Below, one piece after another: positions 17,998 to 28,302 of a DNA stretch of 64,000 bases (the first letter of the stretch is position 1; every line of letters starts with the position of its first letter). Source of the DNA: an uncultured Mucispirillum sp. (lineage in GTDB: Bacteria; Chrysiogenota; Deferribacteres; Deferribacterales; Mucispirillaceae). The notes beneath the pieces are model-generated. The model saw only the letters and a program-made list of their open reading frames with translations. It made no database searches and was not told the origin of the DNA. Location: the NCBI GenBank assembly GCA_944323205.1, contig CALURO010000002.1, positions 206,877 to 270,876 on the forward strand, given 5' to 3'. Position numbers and translations under genes: made by a program.

Positions 17998-18804
17998 TTA
18001 TGGTAGTCTTTTAATAAGTGTTACTTCGTTGCCTTTTTTATTATATTTGATTTCAGAAAAATACATTCTTGTAATAAATATACCTCTTCCATGCAGTTTT
18101 AAAAGATGCTCTGTATCTGTAGGGTCTGGAAATTTTGTAGTATCAAAACCATTACCCTGGTCTGTTATAGTAACAGTTAATGTATTATCTCTTAAATCAA
18201 TATTAATATGTGTAGTTCTTTCTGCCAGCTCTTTATTGCTAAGTCTTTCATTTAAAAGTTTATAATAAGTACCTTCTTCTGTAGCTTTAAATTTTTCTTC
18301 TGCAGTAATTTCTAAATTACCATGCTCTATAGAGTTAGTAAGCATTTCAGATATACCTACACGCATTTTTTCAAGCTCAGAAAATTTAAAAAACAGCACA
18401 AATTCTGCTGTCATAGCATATACAAGTCTGTCAATATTAAAGAAATCATTAGATATTGTATATTCTTTATGGAAAACATATGGCATAAGGGATGGGGAAT
18501 AGTTTGTAAATAAAGCACCATGAAAAATAATATCTACCAACAGACGAAGATGTGTATGATTAAAGCTCTCTTTAAGACAGTAAACATTATTAAGAATTTT
18601 ATCGTTTGTTATAATGCATGTTTTACCTGCTGTAGAAAATGCTTCAATTAAATCTTTTTTGTCTGTAATAATAACTATAAAAGGCTCGTTATCCAGCTCT
18701 TCTGGTGAAGAGACAGCATGAATGGCAATTTTTTCTTCATGACAAAAAGATTCTATCTGTTCTAAAAAATCTTTATTTTCTATACAAACTATTATTCTTT
18801 TCAT
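17998..18804 (-). CDS. Anti-sigma-factor-type ATP-binding protein
   Basis: 268 residues. The C-terminal half (about 125-268) is a HATPase_c_2 domain as in serine-protein kinases RsbW/SpoIIAB: N-box EMLTNSIEHGN, ITDQGNGFD (Asp/Gly box) and HGRGIFITRMY. It has no phosphoacceptor histidine domain. The N-terminal 100 residues (MKRIIVCIENKDFLEQIESF, FIVIITDKKDL) resemble a degenerate receiver or a short alpha/beta regulatory domain. Such proteins usually take part in partner-switching or in PAS/REC-linked stress pathways; the antagonist gene is not next to it. Confidence 0.75.
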   Translation of the reverse strand: MKRIIVCIENKDFLEQIESFCHEEKIAIHAVSSPEELDNEPFIVIITDKKDLIEAFSTAGKTCIITNDKILNNVYCLKESFNHTHLRLLVDIIFHGALFTNYSPSLMPYVFHKEYTISNDFFNIDRLVYAMTAEFVLFFKFSELEKMRVGISEMLTNSIEHGNLEITAEEKFKATEEGTYYKLLNERLSNKELAERTTHINIDLRDNTLTVTITDQGNGFDTTKFPDPTDTEHLLKLHGRGIFITRMYFSEIKYNKKGNEVTLIKRLP

Positions 18805-18943
18805 AACTTATTTACTCTACCATACCTACTAAAAAAATCAATATAAAATTATATCATTAATAAAAAAATATAAAATATTAAAAAAAGATTTTTACATTGT
18901 TTAATTTTATTCTATATTATATATATAGTCAAGAGGTATGGGT

Positions 18944-19918
18944 ATGCAGTTATGTGCAGAATGTAGAAGAATAATTAAATTATGGTTTTTATTTGCGATA
19001 ATATTTTATGTAATATCAAAAGGTTATAATATTCCTGCAGCACTTTTTATGCTGCTTGCAGCTACTGCCCTTTTTGCATCTATTGGTTTCTGGGCAGCAT
19101 TGATAGAAGTATTTACTATATTTTTACCAGTTTTAATATTATATTTTATTACAGACAATATTTTTGCAGTTTATCTTATACCACTTACTAATATTCTTTT
19201 GATTATGGCATACAGAGCAGGCAGGCTCCCTGCTGCATTTCTTTCTTATGGTTATATTATTTTTTGGTCATATTTAACTTATATATCATACAGTTCTTTA
19301 ATAGATTATATAGTTATACTAATTTGTTTTATAAATATATTAATAAATTTTAAAGGACTGTTTATAAAAGTAGAGGAATCTCTTGACTGGTCATTTATTA
19401 AAGAATGTAATGATGAAACAGGAAACCAGATATTATCAGCATTGAAAGAAGGGCTTTATGATATAAAAGGGGAGATTACAGTACTTGATAATATAGAAAA
19501 GGCTGAAAATAATATTGTTATTTATGTAGAAGCAAAATTTGCATCATTAAATATGGCATTTATGTATAAACTTTATAAAAATCTACCAAATGGTAAAAAT
19601 AATAAAGCATATATTATATATAAAGCTCCGTTTTTTCCTGAAATGTCATATATTCCACTATGGTTAATGCTTTATATGAAAGGCTATAAAGTAATGGGTA
19701 GAGCTTACTATATAGAAGGTATTGCAGCAATAAAAACAGCTAATATATATTTTGCAGCTCAGAAAGAGATGCTGAAAGTTATATCAAAAGGCATATATGA
19801 TATATCTGACGGCTTTAAATCTGCACTGCCTTTATATATTCATCTTTTGCCATTTTCATTAATAAGTACTGTATATCATTTTATAAAATATAGGCTTAAT
19901 AAAGAAAAAAGTATTTAA
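18944..19918 (+). CDS. Membrane protein of unknown function
   Basis: 324 residues. The first half has about five hydrophobic helices (about residues 10-150), followed by a soluble-looking part (EESLDWSFIKECNDETGNQI) and another hydrophobic stretch (FFPEMSYIPLWLMLYMKGY), ending in a lysine-rich tail. Four of the last residues overlap the convergent lipoprotein's end. I prefer ATG 18944 over 18938 because AAGAGG is then 7 bases upstream. I recognise no domain. No operon partner. Confidence 0.7.
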   Translation: MQLCAECRRIIKLWFLFAIIFYVISKGYNIPAALFMLLAATALFASIGFWAALIEVFTIFLPVLILYFITDNIFAVYLIPLTNILLIMAYRAGRLPAAFLSYGYIIFWSYLTYISYSSLIDYIVILICFINILINFKGLFIKVEESLDWSFIKECNDETGNQILSALKEGLYDIKGEITVLDNIEKAENNIVIYVEAKFASLNMAFMYKLYKNLPNGKNNKAYIIYKAPFFPEMSYIPLWLMLYMKGYKVMGRAYYIEGIAAIKTANIYFAAQKEMLKVISKGIYDISDGFKSALPLYIHLLPFSLISTVYHFIKYRLNKEKSI

Positions 19919-20850
19919 TTTTGTGGATAATCTGGGTAATCATCACAGTTAAACCAGTCGGAATTGACAAATTCTTCTCGAGAAAATGTGCATTCTCTAT
20001 TTTCCTGATAAACCATAGTTATTTTTGTTCTTTCATCTATTGGTCTTGTATCACTTAAAAATTCTGAAATATCAACGGTGACATATCCATACTGGTAATG
20101 ATAAAAATTAAGTGTGCCGTTATCGCTGTAAAAATCAAACCTGTAATTTTCTTCGTCGTTTGGCATATCAAGCCTTAATGTAACTGTTTTAGGAACAAAT
20201 GGGTCTTCTGCTGTAATATTATCAGTAGAGTATGTGGCATCTTTTATAACAAGCCCAAATATAGTCATATTGTCATTACCGGTGCTTTCCCTGATTGAAA
20301 TATTAATATCTTCAGCTTCTAATTCATAATTTATTCTTTTACTGGCTCCTACAGCTCCTCTATAATTTGCCCATATTCTCTGTCTTGCAGCAGTATTTTG
20401 ATAGTTTACAGTAACAGTTCTAGGAGAGCTGTCTAAATTATCATTTAAGCAGTAATTATAATAATTTATAAAACATTCAAAGGTATAATTATCTGGATTT
20501 GGAATAGACCTTATAGGCATAGAATTATATTCTCTATAACCTGAACTTGCAGGGCAGGTAGAAAGGTTATCATGATACATATAAGTAGTAGAATTATCTA
20601 AAAAAATAGGTGGAATAAGGGCATTAACACTTGTTCTATACAGCTTTTTAGCCATATTAATACCTTCAACAACTTTTTCTGCCATTACTTCTGCATCAGC
20701 ATAACCATTATAATATGCATGGTTAGTCTGCCCTTTATATCTTGAATAATAGCCAAACCAGTTTTCATATTCTGCGCCGTATTCTCCACCAGCGCAGGAA
20801 ATAGAAATAAATAATACAATTACTGCTGAAAATATTTTACTATTTCTCAT
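19915..20850 (-). CDS. Hypothetical lipoprotein, last gene of the Mla-type locus
   Basis: 311 residues. Signal peptide with lipobox SISC (Cys19). The mature part is rich in Tyr and Asn, with several cysteines that may pair, and looks like an extracellular beta-rich domain. No family recognised. It overlaps the upstream lipoprotein gene by 11 bases, so it belongs to the same operon as mlaE/mlaD, which suggests, without proof, an envelope role. Confidence 0.7.
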   Translation of the reverse strand: MRNSKIFSAVIVLFISISCAGGEYGAEYENWFGYYSRYKGQTNHAYYNGYADAEVMAEKVVEGINMAKKLYRTSVNALIPPIFLDNSTTYMYHDNLSTCPASSGYREYNSMPIRSIPNPDNYTFECFINYYNYCLNDNLDSSPRTVTVNYQNTAARQRIWANYRGAVGASKRINYELEAEDINISIRESTGNDNMTIFGLVIKDATYSTDNITAEDPFVPKTVTLRLDMPNDEENYRFDFYSDNGTLNFYHYQYGYVTVDISEFLSDTRPIDERTKITMVYQENRECTFSREEFVNSDWFNCDDYPDYPQN

Positions 20851-21529
20851 TAAGTGCCTGCTCTAATATCTTTAATCTTTGGACTGCTAAATCATCAGGA
20901 AGCCCCATATTTCTCAATGCATTCAGCCGTATTTTTTCATTTTTTACAAGGTTTAAAGTCCATGTTTTTTTACTATCTATGACAGATGCTTTATTAATAA
21001 GTTCAATTGCATATTCTGGGTCTTTATCTACAATATGGTTTGCTGCCTGTCTAAAAGCATAGCTTTTCATTCTTTCACTTGATGAAGAACTGTTTGCAAT
21101 CTTTAATAAATAAGCAATATCACCTGTTTTGTAAAATTTCGCCATAGTGTTATAAGGTGCAGGCAGTGTTTTTATATCATAATCATTATAACTTAAAAAG
21201 TTAATTATATTTAATTCTTCCTGACATTTTCCAAGAGCTGCAAATGCTCTTGCATCTTCTAAAAGCGACAGGCTTTCTTCTGGGTCTGCGGTAACTATAA
21301 CTATTGCTGTGCGAGCCATATTACAGAAGTTACCCATATCTCTAAATTTTGCAACTGCACGGTTATATGTATATGAGGCCATACGCTCTCTGCCCTGCAG
21401 TTGATAGTCTACAGCTCTCTCTACAAGATTCATACCAAGCAGCATATCATCTCTTTTTGTCTTACTTGAACAGGCTGTAATTATAATGCATAAACATACA
21501 GCCAGCATTATTTTAAATTTATTTATCAT
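20840..21529 (-). CDS. Hypothetical lipoprotein in the Mla-type locus
   Basis: 229 residues. Signal peptide with lipobox ITAC (Cys20). The mature part is helical with TPR-like spacing (MASYTYNRAVAKFRDMG, EYAIELINKASV), so it may be a helical-repeat scaffold. It overlaps mlaD by 4 bases and the next lipoprotein by 11. In this position other bacteria often carry MlaC or an ABC-type lipoprotein (MlaA, PqiC), but the sequence resembles neither as far as I can see. Confidence 0.7.
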   Translation of the reverse strand: MINKFKIMLAVCLCIIITACSSKTKRDDMLLGMNLVERAVDYQLQGRERMASYTYNRAVAKFRDMGNFCNMARTAIVIVTADPEESLSLLEDARAFAALGKCQEELNIINFLSYNDYDIKTLPAPYNTMAKFYKTGDIAYLLKIANSSSSSERMKSYAFRQAANHIVDKDPEYAIELINKASVIDSKKTWTLNLVKNEKIRLNALRNMGLPDDLAVQRLKILEQALNEK

Positions 21530-22542
21530 TTTAAAGGAACTTTCTCCGGTGTTTTTTCATTACCTATGCTGATAGGCCATGTGTTTTGTATTTTTAAGAT
21601 TAATTCGTTACCGCTTTCAACAATAGATTGTATTTCACTTCTAAGTTCATCTAAGTTTTCTGTGCCGTCTGCTGCATTTTGTGAAGCACGCTCTAAGTTT
21701 GCTGCTATCTGGTCAAGCCTTGAAACGATAGGTGCAATAATGCGCACCATATTCTGCACTTCGCTTACTACTTCGCTTGTTCCTACAGCAATAGGTTCAG
21801 AATGTTCGTCAAATATTTCCAATGAGCGTTTTAGTGTAACACTTCCGCTTTCCACATTATGAGCCATACGCACAGCAGATTCGCTGAAACTTCTTAAATC
21901 CTGCAAAAAGTTTTGTATTTCATTTTGTACAACATCTGAGCGTAAATATCCTAAAGAGCCTTCTTTATTTGCAATATCAGAGCCAAGAGAGCCTAAGCCA
22001 CTCATTAACTTATTAAAGTCGCCATCTTTATCTGCAAACCTTATTAAGATAGTATTAACACTTGCTACTATTTCTCTTAAATCAGCAACAACAGGTGTTA
22101 CCTGTTCTAAAATACCCTGCAGTCCCTGGTCTCTTTTAAGGCTGAAAATACTGCCTGTTTCGATATTTGGTGATTCGCTTTGCAGGTTTGTTTTTACATC
22201 AATATAGCTGTTTCCTATAATATTCTGCAGGCTTAAGGAAAATACAGAATCCTGCCTAATCCATTTAACATATTTTGTAGGAATACCTATCTGCATAATA
22301 ACTCTGCCATCGTCCTGCAGTGATAAGTCATTAACTCTGGCTATTTGGAAACCTGCATATTTCACAGGCATACCTTTTGCAAGGTTTTCGCCAGTATCAG
22401 TATATACATCTATATAAACTTTGGTTGTGAAAATATCGCGGCTTATACCGATAGCAATAACAAGTGCTATAATGATAACAACAGCAATAACAACAAAAAG
22501 TCCTACTTTTATTTCTAAATTTTTAAAACGAGGGTCTGCCAT
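21526..22542 (-). CDS. mlaD: MCE-domain lipid-transport protein MlaD
   Basis: 338 residues. One N-terminal membrane helix (about residues 13-33), an MCE domain (about 38-115, YIDVYTDTGENLAKGMPVKYAG, slightly shortened here as TGENLAKGMPVKYAG, then IIGNSYIDVKT), and a long helical tail to 338 that could form a barrel or needle over the MCE hexamer. MCE proteins hold lipids between the inner and outer membrane. It overlaps the ATPase-position gene by 28 bases and the next lipoprotein by 4. Confidence 0.88.
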   Translation of the reverse strand: MADPRFKNLEIKVGLFVVIAVVIIIALVIAIGISRDIFTTKVYIDVYTDTGENLAKGMPVKYAGFQIARVNDLSLQDDGRVIMQIGIPTKYVKWIRQDSVFSLSLQNIIGNSYIDVKTNLQSESPNIETGSIFSLKRDQGLQGILEQVTPVVADLREIVASVNTILIRFADKDGDFNKLMSGLGSLGSDIANKEGSLGYLRSDVVQNEIQNFLQDLRSFSESAVRMAHNVESGSVTLKRSLEIFDEHSEPIAVGTSEVVSEVQNMVRIIAPIVSRLDQIAANLERASQNAADGTENLDELRSEIQSIVESGNELILKIQNTWPISIGNEKTPEKVPLK

Positions 22543-23024
22543 GAGTTATATGGTATCTCCTTAAAATCTAAGTCTTTATATTCATTAAAATATCTATAAT
22601 TTTCTACCACAGTTACTTTAATCCCATCAATATCTTTTATAAAATGTATAAAAGGTGAGTAGTCATCAGTTAAAAGCATTCTATGTGGCAGAAAGAAAAA
22701 TATATGCTCTGGCTTTCTAATTGACGCCCGCAGATACTTTACTATCAAAAGCTCAAATTCATTTAATTTTTTAGGCTTATAATACATAGCATGAGCCATA
22801 TTGTATTTTTTAAGCATATTTAATACTATACTTTCAGCATCTTTGTGTTTAACATTTTCAAAATACTGCAAAGGCAGTGAAATATTTTCGTATATTGAAA
22901 GTGTTGCAATTAATGGAATATTATAAGATACAATACTTACACTACTCCATATAGTTTTTTTCATTAACTCACTCTGCATTGTATCAGCTAAATAGTTAGC
23001 TTTTAATGTTACAAGGTTTTTCAT
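22515..23024 (-). CDS. Degenerate MlaF-position ABC protein lacking ATPase motifs
   Basis: 169 residues. It occupies the place of the ATPase MlaF between mlaE and mlaD and aligns with the middle and end of MlaF by eye: PLIATLSIYENISLPLQYF corresponds to the ALFTDMNVFDNVAYPL stretch. But the P-loop region is absent (the protein starts after it), LNEFELLI stands where LSGGxxxR should be, and HIFFFLP where the Walker B DEP should be, with no H-loop. It should not hydrolyse ATP. Frame and start are intact (ATGA overlap with mlaE, GGTGA upstream), so it is maintained, not an obvious pseudogene. Confidence 0.72.
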   Translation of the reverse strand: MKNLVTLKANYLADTMQSELMKKTIWSSVSIVSYNIPLIATLSIYENISLPLQYFENVKHKDAESIVLNMLKKYNMAHAMYYKPKKLNEFELLIVKYLRASIRKPEHIFFFLPHRMLLTDDYSPFIHFIKDIDGIKVTVVENYRYFNEYKDLDFKEIPYNSWQTLVLKI

Positions 23025-23812
23025 ATAAAAATTTCACCTAAAATAATGATGATAATAAAGGTAAAAAATATACCAATCATTGCACTCATCATTCCTTGAA
23101 TAAGGGCAGTTTGTGAGTTCTGCATTTTTTGTGCTATATATATAGGGATAGATGCTGCGATAAACCCTATTAATACCGTTTTAAAAACAAAAGTTGCTAC
23201 ATCTGATAACGAGATAGTAGAAACAATCTGGTTTAATACATAATCAAGCGAAGTATTTGACTGAAAGCTCAATAATGTATAGCCGCCAATAATAGCAAGG
23301 GTAGAAAAATATATGGAAAGCACAACCATAGATACTACACTTGCAACTACACGGGGAAAATATAAATATATATAAGGGTCAATATTCATAGCTTCTAATG
23401 CTTTAATTTCCCTGTTAAATTTCATCATACCCACATCAACAAGCAAAGTTGTAGATGTTCTTAATATAATAAGTATTCCGCTTACTAATGGTCCTGTAAT
23501 TCTGATAATAACTGTAGTTAATATTGGCCCAATATTTGGTGCAGCATCAAGGGCAATAAGCACTCTTGTAATGGTGCCAACTAAAGTCATTCCCAAAAGT
23601 AGAGCAGTAATAGTCATAATAATAATAAGCTCAAAACCAGAAAAATATATTTGTTTTAATACAGCCGCCTGCACTGCTGGTGAATAAGAGTATTTACTAA
23701 AAATACCCTTTGATGAAACCTGCAGGCAGAAAAGGCTGTGGCCTTTAAAAAAACTGCCAACGGCTATAACATTTGAGCCTATTTTATATAATAATTTATA
23801 CATACTAAACAT
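23021..23812 (-). CDS. mlaE: MlaE-family lipid ABC permease
   Basis: 263 residues. Five membrane helices, and the MlaE-family core ALLLGMTLVGTITRVLIALDA, PLVSGILIILRTSTTLLVDVG and EIKALEAMNIDPYIYLYFPR, the permease's coupling region with the conserved E-A-(M/L) motif. Family role: moves phospholipids at the inner membrane with MlaF and MlaD. The start is unsure: ATG 23812 or 23803, or a TTG at 23839; none has a strong ribosome site. First gene of the locus. Confidence 0.86.
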   Translation of the reverse strand: MFSMYKLLYKIGSNVIAVGSFFKGHSLFCLQVSSKGIFSKYSYSPAVQAAVLKQIYFSGFELIIIMTITALLLGMTLVGTITRVLIALDAAPNIGPILTTVIIRITGPLVSGILIILRTSTTLLVDVGMMKFNREIKALEAMNIDPYIYLYFPRVVASVVSMVVLSIYFSTLAIIGGYTLLSFQSNTSLDYVLNQIVSTISLSDVATFVFKTVLIGFIAASIPIYIAQKMQNSQTALIQGMMSAMIGIFFTFIIIIILGEIFI

Positions 23813-23946
23813 ACTACACTTTTTTTTGTTTAATATCAATATATTTTACCAGCTAATATTATTTTTATTTTTTAACTGTTTTAAGTTTATGTATTTTAAT
23901 AATAAATCAGCAGCTGCATTTTTTAAAATATGTCTTGAAATACCTT

Positions 23947-24331
23947 CTGCTTCACCCCCCCCCATTTTTTTTAAAACACCTTATGTCACTCAGACGAGCG
24001 GTTTTTGCGAGGACTGCCGATTTCCCGAGCGAATAGTGAGGAATCAGAAATCGCACAGGCTTAGGACTTTTTATTATTGATAATAAGATTCTTCGCTGTA
24101 GCTCTGAATGACAAGGGTAGGATGCCCGCCCGCTTGCGTAAGCAACCAAACCGATTTACTCGGTGGTTGCGCCTAAATAAAAATTTCATGGACGAAATTT
24201 TTATTATTGATAATAAGATTCTTCGCCTACTATCGTAGGCTCTGAATGACAGTTAGTGCAATTATTTATATTTTTACATATATTATCAAGTAGTTATAGC
24301 ATTTTTTAATAAAAAGATGGGGGTGAAGCAG
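23947..24331. repeat. Dispersed mosaic intergenic repeat, copy 2 (longest)
   Basis: Ends CTGCTTCACC (23947) and GGTGAAGCAG (24331) are inverted repeats, with 9 C at the left (23955-23963) and 5 G at the right. It shares long stretches with copy 1 and carries an extra module from about 24113: hairpin GCAACCA/GGTTGC (24142-24170) and an arm pair AAATTTC/GAAATTT around 24183-24200. It lies between the mlaE start and the PKD lipoprotein promoter. The 84-codon frame at 23826-24080 is a translation of this repeat and is not counted. Confidence 0.85.
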
Positions 24332-24340
24332 AAAAAATAC

Positions 24341-24369
24341 TTGTCATATGTAATAAAATCTGTTAATAT
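24341..24369 (+). promoter_or_regulatory. Promoter of the PKD lipoprotein gene
   Basis: TTGTCA (24341-24346), 17 bases, TAATAT (24364-24369), with a transcription start near 24376. AGGAGA at 24389-24394 sits 6 bases before ATG 24401. These signals point to the short signal-peptide frame as the true start of the gene. Confidence 0.6.
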
Positions 24370-24400
24370 TATCATAATAATATATAATAGGAGAATTGTT

Positions 24401-27400
24401 ATGAGAAGATTTATTTATTTAATCATGACACTGCTTGCAATACCTTTTGTGTTGATTAGTTGCGACGCAGTACAGAACGGGGGGGGGTAGACGCTCCAGT
24501 CGGTGATAATTCAGGTGGTAGTTCACAGTCTGATAGAATAGTAGCTGAAATTATTGGCAATACAGCTAGCTTTTCTTTTAATGGTAAAGGGCTTGAAATG
24601 CCTGCTACTCCATCATATGAATGGAATTTTGGTGATTCAAGCGAAATCAGCACTATTTCAAACCCAACACATATTTATGCAAATACTGGTACTTATACTG
24701 TTGCAGTAACAGTAACGGGGCAAACAAGCGAAGGCAAAGAGATAATACATAAAATTGATAGAGAAATTAGAATAACTGATATCTCTACTGAAGCATCTAA
24801 TTCTTATCTTTATGCAGAAAAAAGCAAAAATAATCCATTACAATATTCATTTTACACACCTATGGTATTTTCAGGTGTTTCTTCAGACGATATTACATAT
24901 AATTGGCAGCCTGATAATACAGTAGTAGAAGAAGATGGTACTACAAAAAGTAATGTATATGACCATACATATACAAAATATGGTAAACAATATACAGCAC
25001 AAGTTATTGCAAAAACAGGAACAGGCTTAGAAAGTAAGGCTTCTGTTAATATAAATATTCCAAACCCGGAAATAGACCTTATATGCACTACACAAGGTTT
25101 ATCTGTAACATGTTATCCAGAAATAACTCTTGATGGCGAAAAAGTAGACATCCCAATGGATTTTGAATGGAATTGTGGTGATGATAATTATACAAAAACA
25201 AGTGGCACAGAGCCAAAAACATGTAAATATAAAGAGGAGGACAATAAAGAGCAGACTATCACAGTTACAGGTGAATCTGATAATATAGAAGGAAGTATTA
25301 CAGGTGAAGAAACTGTTTATATATCCAGTATATTAAATGTAGGGCAGGTTAAATGTAGTTTAGGCGATCAGTCTGACCATTTAAAATGGAATTGTAATAT
25401 AAATACAACAGTTTCAAAAGAAGGAGAAACTGGCACACTTGAATACAGGTGGCATTTTGGCGAAAAAGATGGCACATGGACAAACTGGGAGTCAGCTCAA
25501 CCGGGTGATTATCAAAAATCACATGTATATTCAAAATATAGAAATGATAACAGCCCAGAGTATGATGTGCAGGTAGAAGTGCGATATAAAGCTGATGCTG
25601 GCACAGTAGCTGCACAGACAGCAGAAACAGCTAATACAAACGAATATTCAGAACAAGGTGCATCTTCTACAAAAATCCGTATTGACGCACCTGTTGTGAC
25701 AATAAAAAATGAACCTGCAAGTAATAATAACTTTGAAAGAACCTTTACAGCTGTATTTGATTATATGCCAAAAGGTAATGTAAAATATATTTGGAATTTT
25801 GGTGATGGCAGTACAAAAGAAGGTGATAAAAATATTTCACATACTTATTCAAGTAATGGTAAGTACCATGTTTCAGTAAGTGTTGAGTCTGATGAAACTC
25901 AAAAAGTATTCCCAACTGGCTTTATAAAAACTGCTACATTGGATTTAAATATTAATGAAAGCTTAAATGTACCAAGTGGCGACAATGCTATCATAAAAAC
26001 TCAAGATAAAGATAACCCTTTAAAATGGACTTTTAAAATAGAAAATGTATCATCTTCTACTGGTAATATAGTATATCAATGGAAAAAAGATAATGTTAAT
26101 CTTGAAGGTGAGAATAAGCAAGAGCTGGAAGTAGAGTTTGAGAAGTTTGGTAAGTCATATTCTATATCTGTAGATGTATCTATTGAGGGCACTGATATTA
26201 AAGAAACAGTATCTACTATTGTAACAATAGATAGACCAGTTGTAGAAATTATTGTTCCAAGTACAATAGTAACAGAAAAAGATGCTGTATTTACTAGCAC
26301 TGTTAAATATGAAAAATTTAATTTAGATGTAAAAAGTATGCTTGAAAATACAAAATATAGGTGGAATGTTGATAATGATCCAAAAACGATTAGCGAAGAT
26401 AAAGTTACTAAAAATTGGAGGCAAGCTAACAATGGTAAAAAAGCTAATCTTACTGTTACTGCCAGCAATGTAGAAGGTGAAATGAAAGCACAAGAGAGAA
26501 CTTTTAATGTGCTACCTGCACAAGAATTTGGTAGCGTTGAAATGATATGTGATAATAATGGTTTATCAAACTATGATACTATCCGTTGGGAATGCACAGG
26601 AACGGCTTTAGATGAAAAAGGCGAACCAATGAAAGTTGATGCTGGAAGATATCGTTATGAATGGTGGGTAGATCCAGCTGTCAGTGATACAGCAGAAACT
26701 AAAAAAATAACAAATAATGGTGAAAAAGCTATACTTATTTTGGAGTGGCCTGAAGATAACAAAGCAAATAAAACAGCTACTAAAAAATATACAATTAAAG
26801 TTAATGTTTTTGATACAATAAATGAAACAAGAGTTGTTAATGCTCAAGAATATCCAGTAACAGTTGAAAGAAACATAACTTATACAGGTAGAGTACGCAA
26901 TAGTGATGGAAAAGGCGAAAATATTAAAAATATTATTAATATAAGTGGTCTTCAAGGTCCTGAAGGTGCAACATATAAATGGGTATATAAGTTGCAAACT
27001 AGTCATGGTACTCAACAGGTAAATGTAGATAATACAAATATAACTGGAAGGGAAATCACAGAGATTAATTTAGAAAGTCAAGTAAATCAAATAGGCTTTG
27101 TAGGTAAAATAACTGGGAATCCATTTAATGGAGGGAATGGTATAGGTCTTTATATACCTAAAGGTGATAAATTATCAAGAGACATGCGACTGTATGGTGT
27201 GGCAGATGATAACCAATTCTTTGGACCGTCAATTACTTGGTGTTCAGGTAGCAGTATTATGCATGCAACTCCATATGAAAACGAAGCAAATACTCAAAAC
27301 ACAGGTATGCAATGGGGACAAGATAGTAGAGGAAGTAAAAAGAACAGTAATTTTATATACTTATGGCAAAAACAAAATGGTAATATAACTACAACTTCAA

Positions 27401-27705
27401 AAGTATCAAAAGATAGTGGCACATTTGCAAAAATTACAGTTCTTAACAGTAATGCAAAATCATTGGATTCTGCAGGTCTATTTGTACGAAATAACTTAAA
27501 AACTATTAGAAATACAATTGAAATAAGCACTGATGGGAATGTCTCTGTTGGTGAAGGTTTAGCATTTTATTTTGATAAAAATTATGGACAAAAAGAGCGA
27601 GGAACACTTGATGTAAAACTAGAAGTAAAAGATACATCTAATACTGGTAGTGGATCTTGGCATGTTTATGGAAAATGTCCTACATCTTATAAGACACTAT
27701 ATTAG
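24401..27705 (+). CDS. Large PKD-repeat lipoprotein, out of frame at a poly-G tract (likely phase variable)
   Basis: As sequenced, ATG 24401 gives a lipoprotein signal (lipobox LISC) that stops at TAG 24488 right after nine G. Adding one G (ten, or seven) joins it to the 24490-27705 frame, giving about 1101 residues. That frame alone has only a TTG start with no signal peptide. The body is a string of roughly seven to nine PKD/Ig-like domains, several with the WNFGDG core (YEWNFGDSSE, YIWNFGDGSTKEG, YRWHFGEKDG, YRWNVDN), then a C-terminal region without clear domain. PKD arrays typically display at the surface for adhesion or polymer binding; function here is inferred. A terminator follows. 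Confidence 0.85.
24479..24487 (+). repeat. Nine-base G homopolymer in coding sequence
   Basis: Nine consecutive G located 78 bases after the start codon. With 9 G the frame closes at TAG immediately after; 7 or 10 G would be in frame with the 1070-codon downstream frame. Such tracts slip during replication and switch genes on and off in host-associated bacteria. Confidence 0.9.
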
Positions 27706-27750
27706 ACATTATTTATAATAGATTGCTAACCAATAAAGTAATAACTAATT

Positions 27751-27798
27751 AGCCCTTCCCTAAAAGCGAGAATAAGTCTTACTGGGGAAGGGCTTTTT
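27751..27798 (+). terminator. Terminator after the PKD lipoprotein
   Basis: AGCCCTTCCC (27751-27760) pairs with GGGAAGGGCT (27785-27794), 24-base loop, then five T. The 230 bases that follow, up to the next repeat, show a 55-codon open frame without ribosome site and no gene I can support. Confidence 0.85.
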
Positions 27799-28027
27799 AT
27801 ATTTTAAATTATTTGTTACGATTAAAATATGGTATATTAAATATGTATAAATAAAATCACTGGTGTGTTTATAAATTCTGTTATTCATAGAGCAGGATAT
27901 GGAAGATATAATCATAGAAAACTAAATTTACAGACTTTTTTTCACAGGCTCTCATATTATTTCCAATACCAAGCATTATTTATGCAAGAGTTTTTTCAAG
28001 TGTCATATTTTTGCTAGATATTAGCTA

Positions 28028-28231
28028 GGGGTACCCCACTTTTTTATTAAAAATGCTATAACTACTTGATAATATATGTAAAAATATAAATAATTGTAAT
28101 AACTGTCATTCAGAGCCTACGATAGTAGGCGAAGAATCTTATAATGTTCTAGTTAGTAAAAAGTATAGACTCTTCGGCTCCGTCTCTGAGTAACATAAGG
28201 TGTTTCAAAAAAATGGGGGGGGGTGAAGCAG
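28028..28231. repeat. Dispersed mosaic intergenic repeat, copy 3
   Basis: Left end GGGGTACCCC (28028-28037), then AT-rich sequence and the GCCTACGATAGTAGGC hairpin module in the opposite orientation to copies 1 and 2, and right end AAAAAAATG plus a run of 9 G (28215-28223) and TGAAGCAG. Lies 70 bases upstream of the PFOR promoter. Confidence 0.85.
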
Positions 28232-28302
28232 GGAAATACCTTTGCTTGACTAGAATATTCTTATATGGTAGTCTAGCAATATTCAAACATAAACTTTTTT
28301 GT

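Noticed and set aside
23826..24080. 84-codon open frame on the plus strand
   Set aside because: Mostly translated repeat copy 2; its other part lies in the mlaE start region.
27841..28027. Gene fragment with a 55-codon open frame
   Set aside because: No start with ribosome site and no recognisable protein; treated as intergenic.
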